From Lachnospiraceae bacterium (GTDB lineage: Bacteria > Bacillota > Clostridia > Lachnospirales > Lachnospiraceae), in NCBI GenBank assembly GCA_004552595.1, contig SFNX01000015.1:1-26001 (forward strand): 26,001 nucleotides of DNA. Direction: 5' to 3'. Below are positions 7,012 through 14,626 of this stretch, one piece after another. The position numbers and the translations under genes are program-made. The notes beneath the pieces are model-generated. The model saw only the letters and a program-made list of their open reading frames with translations. It ran no database searches and was not told the DNA's origin. Positions within the stretch are counted from its first letter, which is position 1, and each line of letters starts with the position of its first letter.

Positions 7012-7398
7012 ATGGCAAAAGGACATAGATCCCAGATTAAGAGAGAAAGAAATGCGAATAAGGATACAAGACCATCTGCAAAATTATCTTATGCAAGAGT
7101 TTCAGTGCAGAAGGCATGTTTCGTATTAGATGCCATCAGAGGTAAGGATGTACAGTCAGCATTGGCTTTACTTGAGTACAACCCAAGATATGCATCTTCA
7201 ATTATTAAAAAGCTTTTAGAATCAGCAATCGCAAATGCTGAAAACAACAACGGTATGAACAGAGATAACCTCTACGTTGCAGAGTGCTTTGCAAACAAAG
7301 GACCTACAATGAAGAGAGTTAGACCAAGAGCACAGGGTAGAGCATACAGAATCGAAAAGAGAATGAGCAACATTACTGTAGTGCTCGACGAGAGATAG
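7012..7398 (+). CDS. rplV: 50S ribosomal protein L22
   Basis: L22 contacts all 23S rRNA domains and its beta-hairpin narrows the exit tunnel near the macrolide site. The 128-residue protein has a basic N-terminal extension (MAKGHRSQIKRERN) ahead of the family core, so it is longer than E. coli L22 (110). The hairpin region GPTMKRVRPRAQGRAYRI is intact. A strong GGAAGGAGG site precedes the ATG, and rpsC follows after 10 nt. Confidence 0.98.
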   Translation: MAKGHRSQIKRERNANKDTRPSAKLSYARVSVQKACFVLDAIRGKDVQSALALLEYNPRYASSIIKKLLESAIANAENNNGMNRDNLYVAECFANKGPTMKRVRPRAQGRAYRIEKRMSNITVVLDER

Positions 7399-7408
7399 GA
7401 GGAATACA

Positions 7409-8068
7409 ATGGGACAGAAAGTTAATCCTCATGGCTTAAGAGTCGGTGTTATCAAAGATTGGGATTCTAAATGGTATGCAGACAAGAAAGAGTTCTCAGA
7501 TTGTTTGGTAGAAGACTATAAGATCAGAGAGTATTTAAAGAACAAGCTTAAAGCTGCCGGATTAAATAAGATTGAAATCGAAAGAAAGTCAGACAGAGTA
7601 AAGGTTATTGTTCACACAGCTAAGCCGGGTCTTATCATTGGTAAGAACGGTGCTGAAATCGAAGCTACTACTAAGAAGCTTCAGAAGATGACAGATAAGA
7701 AGTTATCTTTAGAGTGTAAAGAAATCAAGAGACCTGACAGAGAGGCTCAGCTTGTAGCAGAGAACATTGCTACTCAGCTTGAAAACCGTGTTGCTTACAG
7801 ACGTGCAATCAAGTCAGCAATGGGTAGAGCTACAAAGGCCGGTGTTCAGGGTATTAAGGCTGCTGTTTCAGGCCGTCTTAACGGAGCTGATATTGCTCGT
7901 TCAGAATTCTACTCAGAGGGTACAATTCCTCTTCAGACATTGAGAGCAAATATCGACTACGGTTTTGCAGAAGCGGACACTACTTATGGTAAGCTTGGTG
8001 TCAAGGTTTGGATTTATAAAGGTGAAGTTCTTCCTACGAAGGCTGCCAAGGAAGGGAGCGATAAATAA
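7409..8068 (+). CDS. rpsC: 30S ribosomal protein S3
   Basis: S3 lies at the mRNA entry tunnel and contributes to mRNA unwinding. The 219 residues begin MGQKVNPHGLRVG, contain a type II KH domain with the GKNG loop (residues 78-81), and end with the S3 C-terminal domain (GTIPLQTLRANIDYGFAEA). Its TAA stop overlaps the rplP ATG by one base, giving coupled translation. Confidence 0.98.
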   Translation: MGQKVNPHGLRVGVIKDWDSKWYADKKEFSDCLVEDYKIREYLKNKLKAAGLNKIEIERKSDRVKVIVHTAKPGLIIGKNGAEIEATTKKLQKMTDKKLSLECKEIKRPDREAQLVAENIATQLENRVAYRRAIKSAMGRATKAGVQGIKAAVSGRLNGADIARSEFYSEGTIPLQTLRANIDYGFAEADTTYGKLGVKVWIYKGEVLPTKAAKEGSDK

Positions 8069-8496
8069 TGTTAATGCCTAAAAGAGTAAAACGTCGTAAA
8101 CAGTTCCGTGGCACAATGAAGGGCAAAGCACTTCGCGGAAATAAGATTAATTACGGCGAGTACGGTATCGTAGCAACAGAGCCGGCTTGGATCAAGTCAA
8201 ATCAGATCGAAGCAGCCCGTATTGCAATGACACGTTATATCAAGCGTGGTGGTAAAGTTTGGATTAAGATTTTCCCTGATAAGCCTATCACAGCTCAGCC
8301 AGCTGAGACTCGAATGGGTTCAGGTAAAGGATCGGTTGAATATTGGGTAGCAGTAGTTAAGCCTGGTCGTGTAATGTTTGAGATCGCAGGCGTACCTGAA
8401 GAAACAGCAAGAGAAGCTTTACGTCTTGCTACACACAAGCTTCCATGCAAGTGTAAGATTGTTTCTAAGGCAGACTTGGAAGGCGGTGTTTCATAA
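8068..8496 (+). CDS. rplP: 50S ribosomal protein L16
   Basis: L16 organises the A-site tRNA contact region of the 50S subunit. The 142 residues start MLMPKRVKRRKQFRG, the form usual in Firmicutes. A second ATG at 8074 exists, but the GGGAG site (8054-8058) is better placed for the first, and the TAATG overlap with rpsC supports it. The conserved segments PAWIKSNQIEAARIAMTR and GSGKGSVEYWVAVVKPG are present. It overlaps rpmC by one base at its own stop. Confidence 0.98.
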   Translation: MLMPKRVKRRKQFRGTMKGKALRGNKINYGEYGIVATEPAWIKSNQIEAARIAMTRYIKRGGKVWIKIFPDKPITAQPAETRMGSGKGSVEYWVAVVKPGRVMFEIAGVPEETAREALRLATHKLPCKCKIVSKADLEGGVS

Positions 8497-8705
8497 TGAA
8501 AATGAAAGATTATAGAGAAGATTTACAGGCTAAGACAACTGAAGAGTTACAGGCTCAGCTTGTAGATGCTAAGAAAGAACTTTTCAATTTGAGATTCCAG
8601 AACGCAACAAATCAGTTAGACAACACAAGCAGAATTAAAGATGTAAGACGTAACATTGCTAGAATTCAGACTGTTATTACACAGAAGTCTAAGGCTGAGG
8701 CGTAG
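8496..8705 (+). CDS. rpmC: 50S ribosomal protein L29
   Basis: L29 is a small two-helix protein next to L23 at the tunnel exit. The 69 residues show the characteristic KELFNLRFQNATNQL segment and the helical IKDVRRNIARIQTVI C-terminus. The start overlaps the rplP stop (TAATG). rpsQ follows after 13 nt. Confidence 0.97.
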   Translation: MKMKDYREDLQAKTTEELQAQLVDAKKELFNLRFQNATNQLDNTSRIKDVRRNIARIQTVITQKSKAEA

Positions 8706-8718
8706 GAGGGAGTAAACA

Positions 8719-8973
8719 ATGGAAAGAAATTTAAGAAAGACTCGTACCGGTAAGGTACTCAGCAATAAGATGGATAAGACCATTGTTGTAGCTGTTGTAA
8801 ATCACGTTAAGCATCCTCTTTACGGTAAAATCGTTAAGAAGACATATAAGCTTAAGGCACATGATGAGAACAATGAGTGCAACATTGGTGATACAGTAAA
8901 GGTTATGGAGACAAGAGCTCTTTCAAAGGATAAGAGATGGAGACTTGTTGAGATAGTAGAAAAGGCTAAATAA
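8719..8973 (+). CDS. rpsQ: 30S ribosomal protein S17
   Basis: S17 is a primary 16S rRNA binder with an OB fold that acts early in 30S assembly. The 84 residues include RNLRKTRTGKVLSNKMDKTIVV at the start of the barrel and the HPLYGKIVKKTYKLKAHDE loop typical of the family. The ATG follows TAGGAGGGAG. rplN comes 22 nt later. Confidence 0.98.
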   Translation: MERNLRKTRTGKVLSNKMDKTIVVAVVNHVKHPLYGKIVKKTYKLKAHDENNECNIGDTVKVMETRALSKDKRWRLVEIVEKAK

Positions 8974-8995
8974 TTAAGAATGAGAGGTAATAACC

Positions 8996-9364
8996 ATGGT
9001 ACAGCAGGAAACAAGATTAAAAGTTGCTGATAACACAGGTGCTAAAGAATTACTTTGCATTCGCGTTATGGGCGGCTCTACAAGAAGATATGCAGCTGTA
9101 GGTGATGTAATCGTTGCTTCAGTCAAAGATGCAACACCTGGCGGAGTTGTAAAGAAGGGTGACGTTGTAAAGGCAGTAGTTGTTCGTACGGTTAAGGGAT
9201 GCCACCGTGCAGACGGTTCATACATCAGATTTGACGAGAACGCAGCTGTTATCATCAAGGATGACAACACACCTAAGGGAACACGTATTTTTGGACCGGT
9301 AGCCAGAGAGCTTCGTGAGAAACAGTTTATGAAGATTGTTTCATTAGCTCCTGAAGTATTGTAG
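8996..9364 (+). CDS. rplN: 50S ribosomal protein L14
   Basis: L14 forms intersubunit bridges and is the binding site of the silencing factor RsfS. The 122 residues match the family exactly in length, with MVQQETRLKVADNTGAKEL at the start and GTRIFGPVARELREKQFMKI near the end. The ribosome site GAGAGGTAA is moderate. rplX follows after 11 nt. Confidence 0.98.
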   Translation: MVQQETRLKVADNTGAKELLCIRVMGGSTRRYAAVGDVIVASVKDATPGGVVKKGDVVKAVVVRTVKGCHRADGSYIRFDENAAVIIKDDNTPKGTRIFGPVARELREKQFMKIVSLAPEVL

Positions 9365-9375
9365 GAGGTACGGTA

Positions 9376-9687
9376 ATGGCAATGACTAAAATCAAAAAGG
9401 GCGATACAGTAAAGGTTATCGCCGGCAAGGATCTCGGAGCTGAAGGTAAGGTCTTAAGCGTAAAAGATGGTAAGGTTTTAGTTGAAGGTGTTGGAATCGT
9501 TAAGAAGCATTCAAAACCTTCAATGGCTAACCAGGACGGCGGAATCATTGAGAAGGAGTCATACATCGACGCTTCAAATGTTATGTACGTTCACAAGGGA
9601 CAGGCTGTAAGAGTCGGTTTCGAGGTTAAAGATGGTAAGAAGGTTCGTGTTGCCAAAGTAAATGGCAAGCGCGAAGTAATAGACTAA
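9376..9687 (+). CDS. rplX: 50S ribosomal protein L24
   Basis: L24 starts 50S assembly and carries a KOW domain. The 103 residues show the KOW motif (KGDTVKVIAGKDLGAEGKV) and the GVGIVKKHSKP segment. Two in-frame ATGs (9376 and 9382) are possible; the AGGAGG site at 9363-9368 favours the first. rplE follows after 20 nt. Confidence 0.97.
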   Translation: MAMTKIKKGDTVKVIAGKDLGAEGKVLSVKDGKVLVEGVGIVKKHSKPSMANQDGGIIEKESYIDASNVMYVHKGQAVRVGFEVKDGKKVRVAKVNGKREVID

Positions 9688-9707
9688 GAGGAAGGAGGCA
9701 TATACAG

Positions 9708-10247
9708 TTGAGTAGATATAAGGATTTATACAAAGATCAGATCGTAGACGGTATGATCAAGAAGTTCGGATATAAGAACGTTATGGAAGTTCCAAAGCTC
9801 GACAAGATTGTTCTCAACATGGGTGTTGGCGAAGCAAAAGATAATGCCAAGCTCCTTGAGACAGCAGTCAGAGATATGGAAATTATTACAGGCCAGAAGG
9901 CTGTAGTTACAAAGGCTAAGAATTCAGTAGCTAACTTCAAGATTCGTGAGGGAATGCCTATTGGATGTAAGGTTACACTTCGTGGTGAGAAGATGTATGA
10001 TTTTCTTGACAGACTTGTAAACTTAGCATTACCACGTGTGCGTGACTTTAGAGGAATTAACCCTAATGCTTTTGACGGCAGAGGAAACTATGCACTTGGT
10101 ATCAAGGAACAGCTTATCTTCCCTGAAATCGAATACGATAAGGTTGATAAGGTAAGAGGAATGGATATCATCATGGTTACAACAGCCAAGACTGATGAAG
10201 AAGCAAGAGAGTTATTAACACAGTTTGGAATGCCGTTTGCAAAATAA
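9708..10247 (+). CDS. rplE: 50S ribosomal protein L5 (TTG start)
   Basis: L5 binds 5S rRNA and contacts S13 and the P-site tRNA. The 179-residue protein has KIVLNMGVGEAKDN, the GQKAVVTKAKNSVANFKIR region and DFRGINPNAFDGRGNY, all diagnostic. The initiation codon is TTG: translation from 9708 gives SRYKDLYK, the normal L5 N-terminus, and GGAGG at 9694-9698 is well spaced. The next Met is at residue 15, too late for the family. It is the only ribosomal-protein gene here without an ATG start. Confidence 0.97.
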   Translation: MSRYKDLYKDQIVDGMIKKFGYKNVMEVPKLDKIVLNMGVGEAKDNAKLLETAVRDMEIITGQKAVVTKAKNSVANFKIREGMPIGCKVTLRGEKMYDFLDRLVNLALPRVRDFRGINPNAFDGRGNYALGIKEQLIFPEIEYDKVDKVRGMDIIMVTTAKTDEEARELLTQFGMPFAK

Positions 10248-10262
10248 GGAGGGAACATACAC

Positions 10263-10448
10263 ATGGCTAAATTAGCAATGAAGCTTAAGCAGCAGAAGAA
10301 GCAGAAGTTCTCTACAAGAGAATACAGCCGCTGCAAAATCTGTGGTCGTCCACATGCTTATCTCAGAAAGTACGGAATTTGTAGAGTATGTTTCCGTGAG
10401 TTAGCTTATAAGGGACAGATCCCAGGCGTTAAGAAAGCAAGCTGGTAA
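10263..10448 (+). CDS. rpsZ: 30S ribosomal protein S14, zinc (type Z)
   Basis: S14 is a late-assembly protein of the 30S head. This is the short zinc-binding form: 61 residues with C24, C27, C40 and C43 arranged as CxxC-12-CxxC, ending KKASW. The N-terminus AKLAMKLKQQKKQKF matches the form usual in Firmicutes and differs from the about 100-residue cysteine-free form used under zinc limitation. The start follows AAGGAGGGAA. rpsH follows after 21 nt. Confidence 0.97.
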   Translation: MAKLAMKLKQQKKQKFSTREYSRCKICGRPHAYLRKYGICRVCFRELAYKGQIPGVKKASW

Positions 10449-10469
10449 GATTATAAGGAGGAAATAATT

Positions 10470-10871
10470 ATGACAACAAGTGATCCAATTGCAGATATGC
10501 TTACAAGAATCCGTAATGCTAATACTGCAAAGCACGATACTGTAGATATTCCTTCATCTAAGATGAAGCTTGCTATAGCTGATATCCTTTTGAAGGAAGG
10601 TTACATTAAGAAATATGATTTAGTTGATGAAGGTAACTTCAAGACAATCCGTATCGCACTCAAGTATGGTGTTGATAAGGATGAAAAGATTATCACAGGA
10701 CTTAAGAGAATTTCTAAGCCGGGTCTTAGAGTATACGCCGGCAAGAACGAACTTCCTAAGGTTCTTGGTGGACTTGGTGTTGCAATCATCTCTACAACAA
10801 ACGGTGTTATTACTGACAAGGAAGCCAGAAAAGCAGGCCTTGGCGGCGAAGTAATTGCATTCGTATGGTAG
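10470..10871 (+). CDS. rpsH: 30S ribosomal protein S8
   Basis: S8 is a primary 16S rRNA binder (helix 21) and in E. coli represses the spc operon. The 133 residues start TTSDPIADMLTRIRNA and end ARKAGLGGEVIAFVW, both typical. A strong AAGGAGG site precedes the ATG. Downstream comes an unusually long 207-nt gap before rplF that can fold extensively, so S8 is one candidate controller of the genes after it. That is inference. Confidence 0.98.
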   Translation: MTTSDPIADMLTRIRNANTAKHDTVDIPSSKMKLAIADILLKEGYIKKYDLVDEGNFKTIRIALKYGVDKDEKIITGLKRISKPGLRVYAGKNELPKVLGGLGVAIISTTNGVITDKEARKAGLGGEVIAFVW

Positions 10872-11078
10872 AAAACAGCTCTGTCTCAATGGTCAGCGTA
10901 ATGAACATGCGTGCATGTTTCATACGATGAACATTAGAGACGCAAAAGACCATGAGCATAAAAGCACGAAGTGCGATATGCGAATGGGATTTCGAATCGT
11001 GAGAGTGCTTTGCACGAAACGATTCGGAGATGTTTTTATAAATATAACCCATTAACAAGAAAAATAGGAGGTACGGGC
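10872..11078 (+). promoter_or_regulatory. Structured intergenic RNA between rpsH and rplF
   Basis: The 207-nt gap holds several helices: CTC-ATGGTC (10885-10894, one A bulged) with GACCAT-GAG (10948-10956), or alternatively GTCTC-AATG (10883-10891) with CATT-GAGAC (10932-10941, one A bulged). Others are AACATGC/GCATGTT (10904-10910/10913-10919), GCAC/GTGC (10964-10967/10971-10974), and a 10-bp stem 10991-11000/11019-11028 with an inner GTGC/GCAC hairpin. T5 (11033-11037) follows four bases after that last stem, which is attenuator-like. The first two helices compete for the same strand. Confidence 0.6.
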
Positions 11079-11621
11079 ATGTCACGTATAGGAAAAATGC
11101 CAATCGCCATTCCGGCAGGAGTTACTGTTGAAGTGGCAGAAAATAATAAAGTGACTGTAAAAGGTCCTAAGGGAACACTTGAAAGAGTTATGGTTCCTGA
11201 TATGGAAATCAAGGTTGAGGGCACTGAAGTAGTAGTTAGTCGTCCTAACGATTCAAAGAGAAACAAGTCTTTCCACGGACTTACAAGAACACTTATCAAT
11301 AACATGATTATCGGTGTTACAAACGGTTATGAGAAAGTTCTTGAAATCAACGGTGTTGGTTACAGAGCAGCTAAGCAGGGTAAGAAGCTTACACTTAACT
11401 TAGGTTATTCTCATCCGGTAGAGATGGAAGATCCTGAAGGTATCGAAACTGTTGTTGAAGGACAGAATAAGATTACTGTTAAGGGCATTGATAAAGAAAA
11501 AGTCGGACAGTACGCAGCTGAAATCAGAGATAAGAGAAGACCTGAGCCATATAAGGGCAAGGGAATCAAGTATGCTGATGAAGTAATCAGACGTAAAGTC
11601 GGTAAGACAGGTAAGAAATAA
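11079..11621 (+). CDS. rplF: 50S ribosomal protein L6
   Basis: L6 sits near the sarcin-ricin loop and the factor-binding site of the 50S subunit. The 180 residues start MSRIGKMPIAIPAGV, contain VKGPKGTLERV and LEINGVGYRA, and end with the RRPEPYKGKGIKYADEVIRRKVGKTGKK segment. The frame is open further upstream, but the AGGAGG (11066-11071) and family start fix 11079. It is preceded by the long structured rpsH-rplF gap and followed by rplR after 18 nt. Confidence 0.98.
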   Translation: MSRIGKMPIAIPAGVTVEVAENNKVTVKGPKGTLERVMVPDMEIKVEGTEVVVSRPNDSKRNKSFHGLTRTLINNMIIGVTNGYEKVLEINGVGYRAAKQGKKLTLNLGYSHPVEMEDPEGIETVVEGQNKITVKGIDKEKVGQYAAEIRDKRRPEPYKGKGIKYADEVIRRKVGKTGKK

Positions 11622-11639
11622 GAAAGGAGCGTGTGAAAA

Positions 11640-12008
11640 ATGGTTAGTAAGAAATCAAGATCAGAAGTTAGAATTAAAAAGCACAACAGAATGCGCAACC
11701 GTTTTGCAGGCACAGCCGAGAGACCACGCCTTTCTGTATTCAGAAGTAATAATCACATGTATGCACAGATTATCGATGATGTTGCAGGCAATACAATTGT
11801 TGCAGCTTCGACTCTCGATAAGGATGTTAAAGCTGAGCTTACAAAGACAAACAATGTTGAAGCTGCAGCTCTTCTTGGTAAGGTAATTGCAAAGAAGGCA
11901 TTAGATAAGGGTATCAACACTGTTGTATTTGACAGAGGCGGCTTTATATATCAGGGCAAGGTTCAGGCATTAGCCGAGGCAGCTAGAGAAGCCGGCCTTG
12001 AGTTTTAA
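11640..12008 (+). CDS. rplR: 50S ribosomal protein L18
   Basis: L18 binds 5S rRNA with L5 and brings it to the 50S subunit. The 122 residues contain the basic N-terminus (KKSRSEVRIKKHNRMRNRFAGTAERPRLSVFRSN) shown here only by its RNRFAGTAERPRLSVF core, then YAQIIDDVAG and the C-terminal DRGGFIYQGKVQALAEAARE. GAAAGGAG precedes the ATG. rpsE follows after 17 nt. Confidence 0.98.
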   Translation: MVSKKSRSEVRIKKHNRMRNRFAGTAERPRLSVFRSNNHMYAQIIDDVAGNTIVAASTLDKDVKAELTKTNNVEAAALLGKVIAKKALDKGINTVVFDRGGFIYQGKVQALAEAAREAGLEF

Positions 12009-12025
12009 GAAGGGAGAGAGAACAC

Positions 12026-12532
12026 ATGAAGCGTACAATTATAGATCCAACAAGCTTAGAGTTATCAGAAAAGACTGTAGCTATCAAGCGTGTTACTAAG
12101 GTTGTTAAAGGTGGACGTCACATGCGTTTTACAGCTCTCGTGGTTGTAGGCGATGCTAATGGACATGTTGGTGTAGGTTTAGGTAAGGCAACTGAAGTAC
12201 CTGAAGCAATTCGTAAGGGTAAAGAAGATGCTTGCAAGAACCTCATTGAGATTACACTTGATGACAATAAGAGTATTACACATGACTTTATCGGTAAATT
12301 TGGAGGAGCAAATGTTCTTTTAAAGAGAGCTCCTGAAGGTACAGGTATCATCGCAGGCGGTCCTGCTCGTATCGTTTGTGAAATGGCCGGTATCAAGAAT
12401 ATCCGTACAAAGTCTCTTGGTTCAAACAATAAGCAGAACGTAGTACTTGCTACAATTGAGGCTCTTCGTCAGCTTAAGTCTCCTGAAGAGGTAGCTCGTC
12501 TTCGCGGTAAATCTGTTGAAGAGTTAGCATAA
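12026..12532 (+). CDS. rpsE: 30S ribosomal protein S5
   Basis: S5 affects translational accuracy and mRNA unwinding at the 30S entry site. The 168 residues have the S5 N-terminal double-stranded RNA binding fold (KRVTKVVKGGRHMRFTALVV and GHVGVGLGKATEVPEAIRK) and the C-terminal domain (GTGIIAGGPARIVCEMAGI). The ribosome site is GAAGGGAGAG. It is followed by rpmD after 19 nt, as in most bacteria. Confidence 0.98.
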   Translation: MKRTIIDPTSLELSEKTVAIKRVTKVVKGGRHMRFTALVVVGDANGHVGVGLGKATEVPEAIRKGKEDACKNLIEITLDDNKSITHDFIGKFGGANVLLKRAPEGTGIIAGGPARIVCEMAGIKNIRTKSLGSNNKQNVVLATIEALRQLKSPEEVARLRGKSVEELA

Positions 12533-12551
12533 TAGTTAGGGAGGTTTTGAG

Positions 12552-12737
12552 ATGGCAGATAAGAAGATCAAAGTAACACTTGTTAAGTCTACCATTGGTG
12601 CTATTCCAAAGCACAGAGCTACAGTTGCAGCTCTTGGACTTAAGAAGCTTAATAAAACAGTAGAGCTTCCTGACAATGACGCAACCAGAGGTATGGTACA
12701 GCAGGTTCGTCACTTAGTTAAGGTAGAAGAAGTTTAA
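12552..12737 (+). CDS. rpmD: 50S ribosomal protein L30
   Basis: L30 is a small 23S rRNA-binding protein of bacterial, but not all, ribosomes. The 61 residues give the family pattern: KKIKVTLVKSTIGAIPKH, TVAALGLKKLNKTVELPD and a C-terminal VRHLVKVEEV. Start after GGGAGG. It lies between rpsE and rplO as expected. Confidence 0.97.
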   Translation: MADKKIKVTLVKSTIGAIPKHRATVAALGLKKLNKTVELPDNDATRGMVQQVRHLVKVEEV

Positions 12738-12751
12738 TAGGAGGAGCCACA

Positions 12752-13192
12752 ATGGAATTATCAAATTTACAGCCTGCTGAGGGCTCAAAGCACAGTGATA
12801 ATTTTAGAAGAGGTCGCGGACACGGCTCAGGAAACGGAAAGACAGCCGGTAAGGGACACAAAGGTCAGAAGGCACGTTCAGGTGCACCTAGAGTTGGTTT
12901 CGAAGGTGGACAGATGCCTTTATACAGACGTATTCCTAAGCGTGGTTTCTTAAACAGAAACACAAAGGATATCGTTGCAATCAATGTTTCAGTATTGGAA
13001 AGATTTGAAGACGGCGCTACAGTTGATGTCGCAGCTTTAGTAGAAGCAGGCGTTATCAAAAATCCAAAGGATGGCGTAAAGATCTTAGGAAATGGAGAGT
13101 TAACTAAGAAGCTTACAGTTCAGGCGAACGCTTTCTCAGCATCAGCAGTTGAGAAGATTGAAGCTCTTGGTGGAAAAGCAGAGGTGATCTAA
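12752..13192 (+). CDS. rplO: 50S ribosomal protein L15
   Basis: L15 is a late-assembly protein with a long extended N-terminus running through 23S rRNA. The 146 residues start MELSNLQPAEGSKH and carry the glycine- and basic-rich arm (GRGHGSGNGKTAGKGHKGQK) and GGQMPLYRRIPKRGF. The TAA stop shares its last A with the secY ATG, coupling the two genes. Start follows AGGAGG. Confidence 0.98.
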   Translation: MELSNLQPAEGSKHSDNFRRGRGHGSGNGKTAGKGHKGQKARSGAPRVGFEGGQMPLYRRIPKRGFLNRNTKDIVAINVSVLERFEDGATVDVAALVEAGVIKNPKDGVKILGNGELTKKLTVQANAFSASAVEKIEALGGKAEVI

Positions 13193-14502
13193 TGCTTGAA
13201 ACAGTAAAGAATGCTTTCAGAATCAAGGATATTCGTAAAAAGTTATTTTTTACACTATTGATGTTAGTAGTAATAAGACTTGGTTCACAGCTTCCGGTGC
13301 CGGGTACTGACAGAGGATATTTCGCACAGTGGTTTGCAAAGCAGAATGGTGATTTTTCAGGATTCTTAAATGCTTTCACCGGTGGATCATTCGAAAATAT
13401 GTCTTTATTCGCACTGAATATTACACCATACATTACTTCATCAATTATTATGCAGCTTTTAACAATAGCTATTCCAAAGCTTGAAGAGATGCAGAAGGAT
13501 GGAGAGGACGGAAGAAAGAAGATAGCATCAATTACACGTTATGTAACAGTAGGACTTGCTCTTTTTGAGTCTACAGCAATGGCTATCGGATTCGGACGTC
13601 AGGGCTTATTACAGGAGTACAACGCACTTAATGTAATTACAGTCATTGCGGCATTAACAGCCGGTTCAGCATTCCTTATGTGGATTGGTGAGCAGATTAC
13701 AGAGCATGGTGTTGGAAATGGTATTTCAATAGTCCTCACAATAAATATCGTAGCGAGCATGCCACAGGATTTCACATCACTGTTTGAGCAGTTCGTAAAG
13801 GGAAAATCTTTTGCAACAGGCGCTTTAGCATTCGTAATCATTATTGCTATCGTACTTGGAACAATTCTTTTAACTGTTATTCTTAACGGTGGAGAGAGGA
13901 GAATCCCTGTAAGCTATGCAAAGAAGATTCAGGGCCGTAAGACATACGGCGGACAGTCATCAAATATTCCTTTAAAGGTTAATACTGCCGGCGTTATCCC
14001 AATTATCTTTGCATCATCAATTATGCAGCTTCCAATCGTGATTTCATCATTCTTTACAGTGAAGTCTCAGGGATTTGCTAAATTTATTCAGGTTATGAGC
14101 TCATCATACTGGTTCAAGCCAAGTGACTTGTTCCCTACAATAGGAGCTTTAATCTACATAGTATTAGTTATTTTCTTCGCTTACTTCTATACATCAATTA
14201 CTTTCAATCCACTTGAGGTAGCTGATAACATGAAGAAGCAGGGTGGCTTTATTCCTGGTATCAGACCGGGTAAGCCTACAAGCGAGTATCTTACAAAGAT
14301 TCTTAATTACATCATCTTTATCGGCGCAATCGGTCTTTTGATCGTAGCATTAGTGCCAATCGTATGTAACGGATTATTTGGTGCAAGCGTTTCATTCGGA
14401 GGAACATCACTTATCATCGTTGTAAGTGTTATCCTTGAGACACTTAAGCAGGTAGAATCTCAGATGCTTGTTCGTAACTACAAAGGATTTTTATCAGAGT
14501 AG
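13192..14502 (+). CDS. secY: Protein translocase subunit SecY
   Basis: SecY is the channel of the general secretion translocon in the cytoplasmic membrane, working with SecE, SecG and SecA. The 436 residues have ten hydrophobic segments. Diagnostic features are LGSQLPVPGTDR near the start, the plug-region GSFENMSLFALNITPYIT, the GEQITEHGVGNGIS loop, the NTAGVIPIIFASS segment and the cytoplasmic GGFIPGIRPGKPTSEYL loop with the arginine needed for SecA-driven transport. The start overlaps the rplO stop. A 124-nt gap with a 12-bp hairpin separates it from adk. Confidence 0.98.
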   Translation: MLETVKNAFRIKDIRKKLFFTLLMLVVIRLGSQLPVPGTDRGYFAQWFAKQNGDFSGFLNAFTGGSFENMSLFALNITPYITSSIIMQLLTIAIPKLEEMQKDGEDGRKKIASITRYVTVGLALFESTAMAIGFGRQGLLQEYNALNVITVIAALTAGSAFLMWIGEQITEHGVGNGISIVLTINIVASMPQDFTSLFEQFVKGKSFATGALAFVIIIAIVLGTILLTVILNGGERRIPVSYAKKIQGRKTYGGQSSNIPLKVNTAGVIPIIFASSIMQLPIVISSFFTVKSQGFAKFIQVMSSSYWFKPSDLFPTIGALIYIVLVIFFAYFYTSITFNPLEVADNMKKQGGFIPGIRPGKPTSEYLTKILNYIIFIGAIGLLIVALVPIVCNGLFGASVSFGGTSLIIVVSVILETLKQVESQMLVRNYKGFLSE

Positions 14503-14523
14503 TAATACTTTAATAGGTTTAGA

Positions 14524-14550
14524 AGGCAAGGTCTTTATAAGACCTTGCCT
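14524..14550 (+). other. Perfect 12-bp hairpin after secY
   Basis: Bases 14524-14535 (AGGCAAGGTCTT) and 14539-14550 (AAGACCTTGCCT) form a perfect 12-bp stem with a TAT loop. The following bases, ATAACCTTGTAAAT, have no T-run, so efficient intrinsic termination is not expected. It is better seen as a stability or processing hairpin, or a partial terminator, before adk. Confidence 0.7.
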
Positions 14551-14575
14551 ATAACCTTGTAAATAGGGAAAGATT

Positions 14576-14607
14576 TTTGACTGAATTAGTCAAATTATAC
14601 ATATATA
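14576..14607 (+). promoter_or_regulatory. Possible internal promoter and dyad upstream of adk
   Basis: TTGACT (14577-14582) resembles a -35 box. Candidate -10 sequences CATATA (14600-14605, 17-nt spacer) or TATATA (14602-14607, 19-nt spacer) are imperfect. A 7-bp dyad TTTGACT-GAATT-AGTCAAA (14576-14594) covers the -35 and could be an operator or an RNA hairpin. Promoter activity is uncertain. Confidence 0.35.
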
Positions 14608-14626
14608 AATTTCGGAGGAAAATATT

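Noticed and set aside
9737..9940. Minus-strand open frames across the ribosomal operon
   Set aside because: They are all antisense to well-conserved genes, lack ribosome sites and resemble no family.
10971..11078. N-terminal extension of rplF (open frame from GTG 10971)
   Set aside because: The extension reads through the structured gap, is unlike L6, and a strong ribosome site precedes the ATG at 11079.
14524..14550. secY-adk hairpin as an intrinsic terminator
   Set aside because: The stem is strong, but the following bases contain no T-run, so it was listed as a hairpin only.
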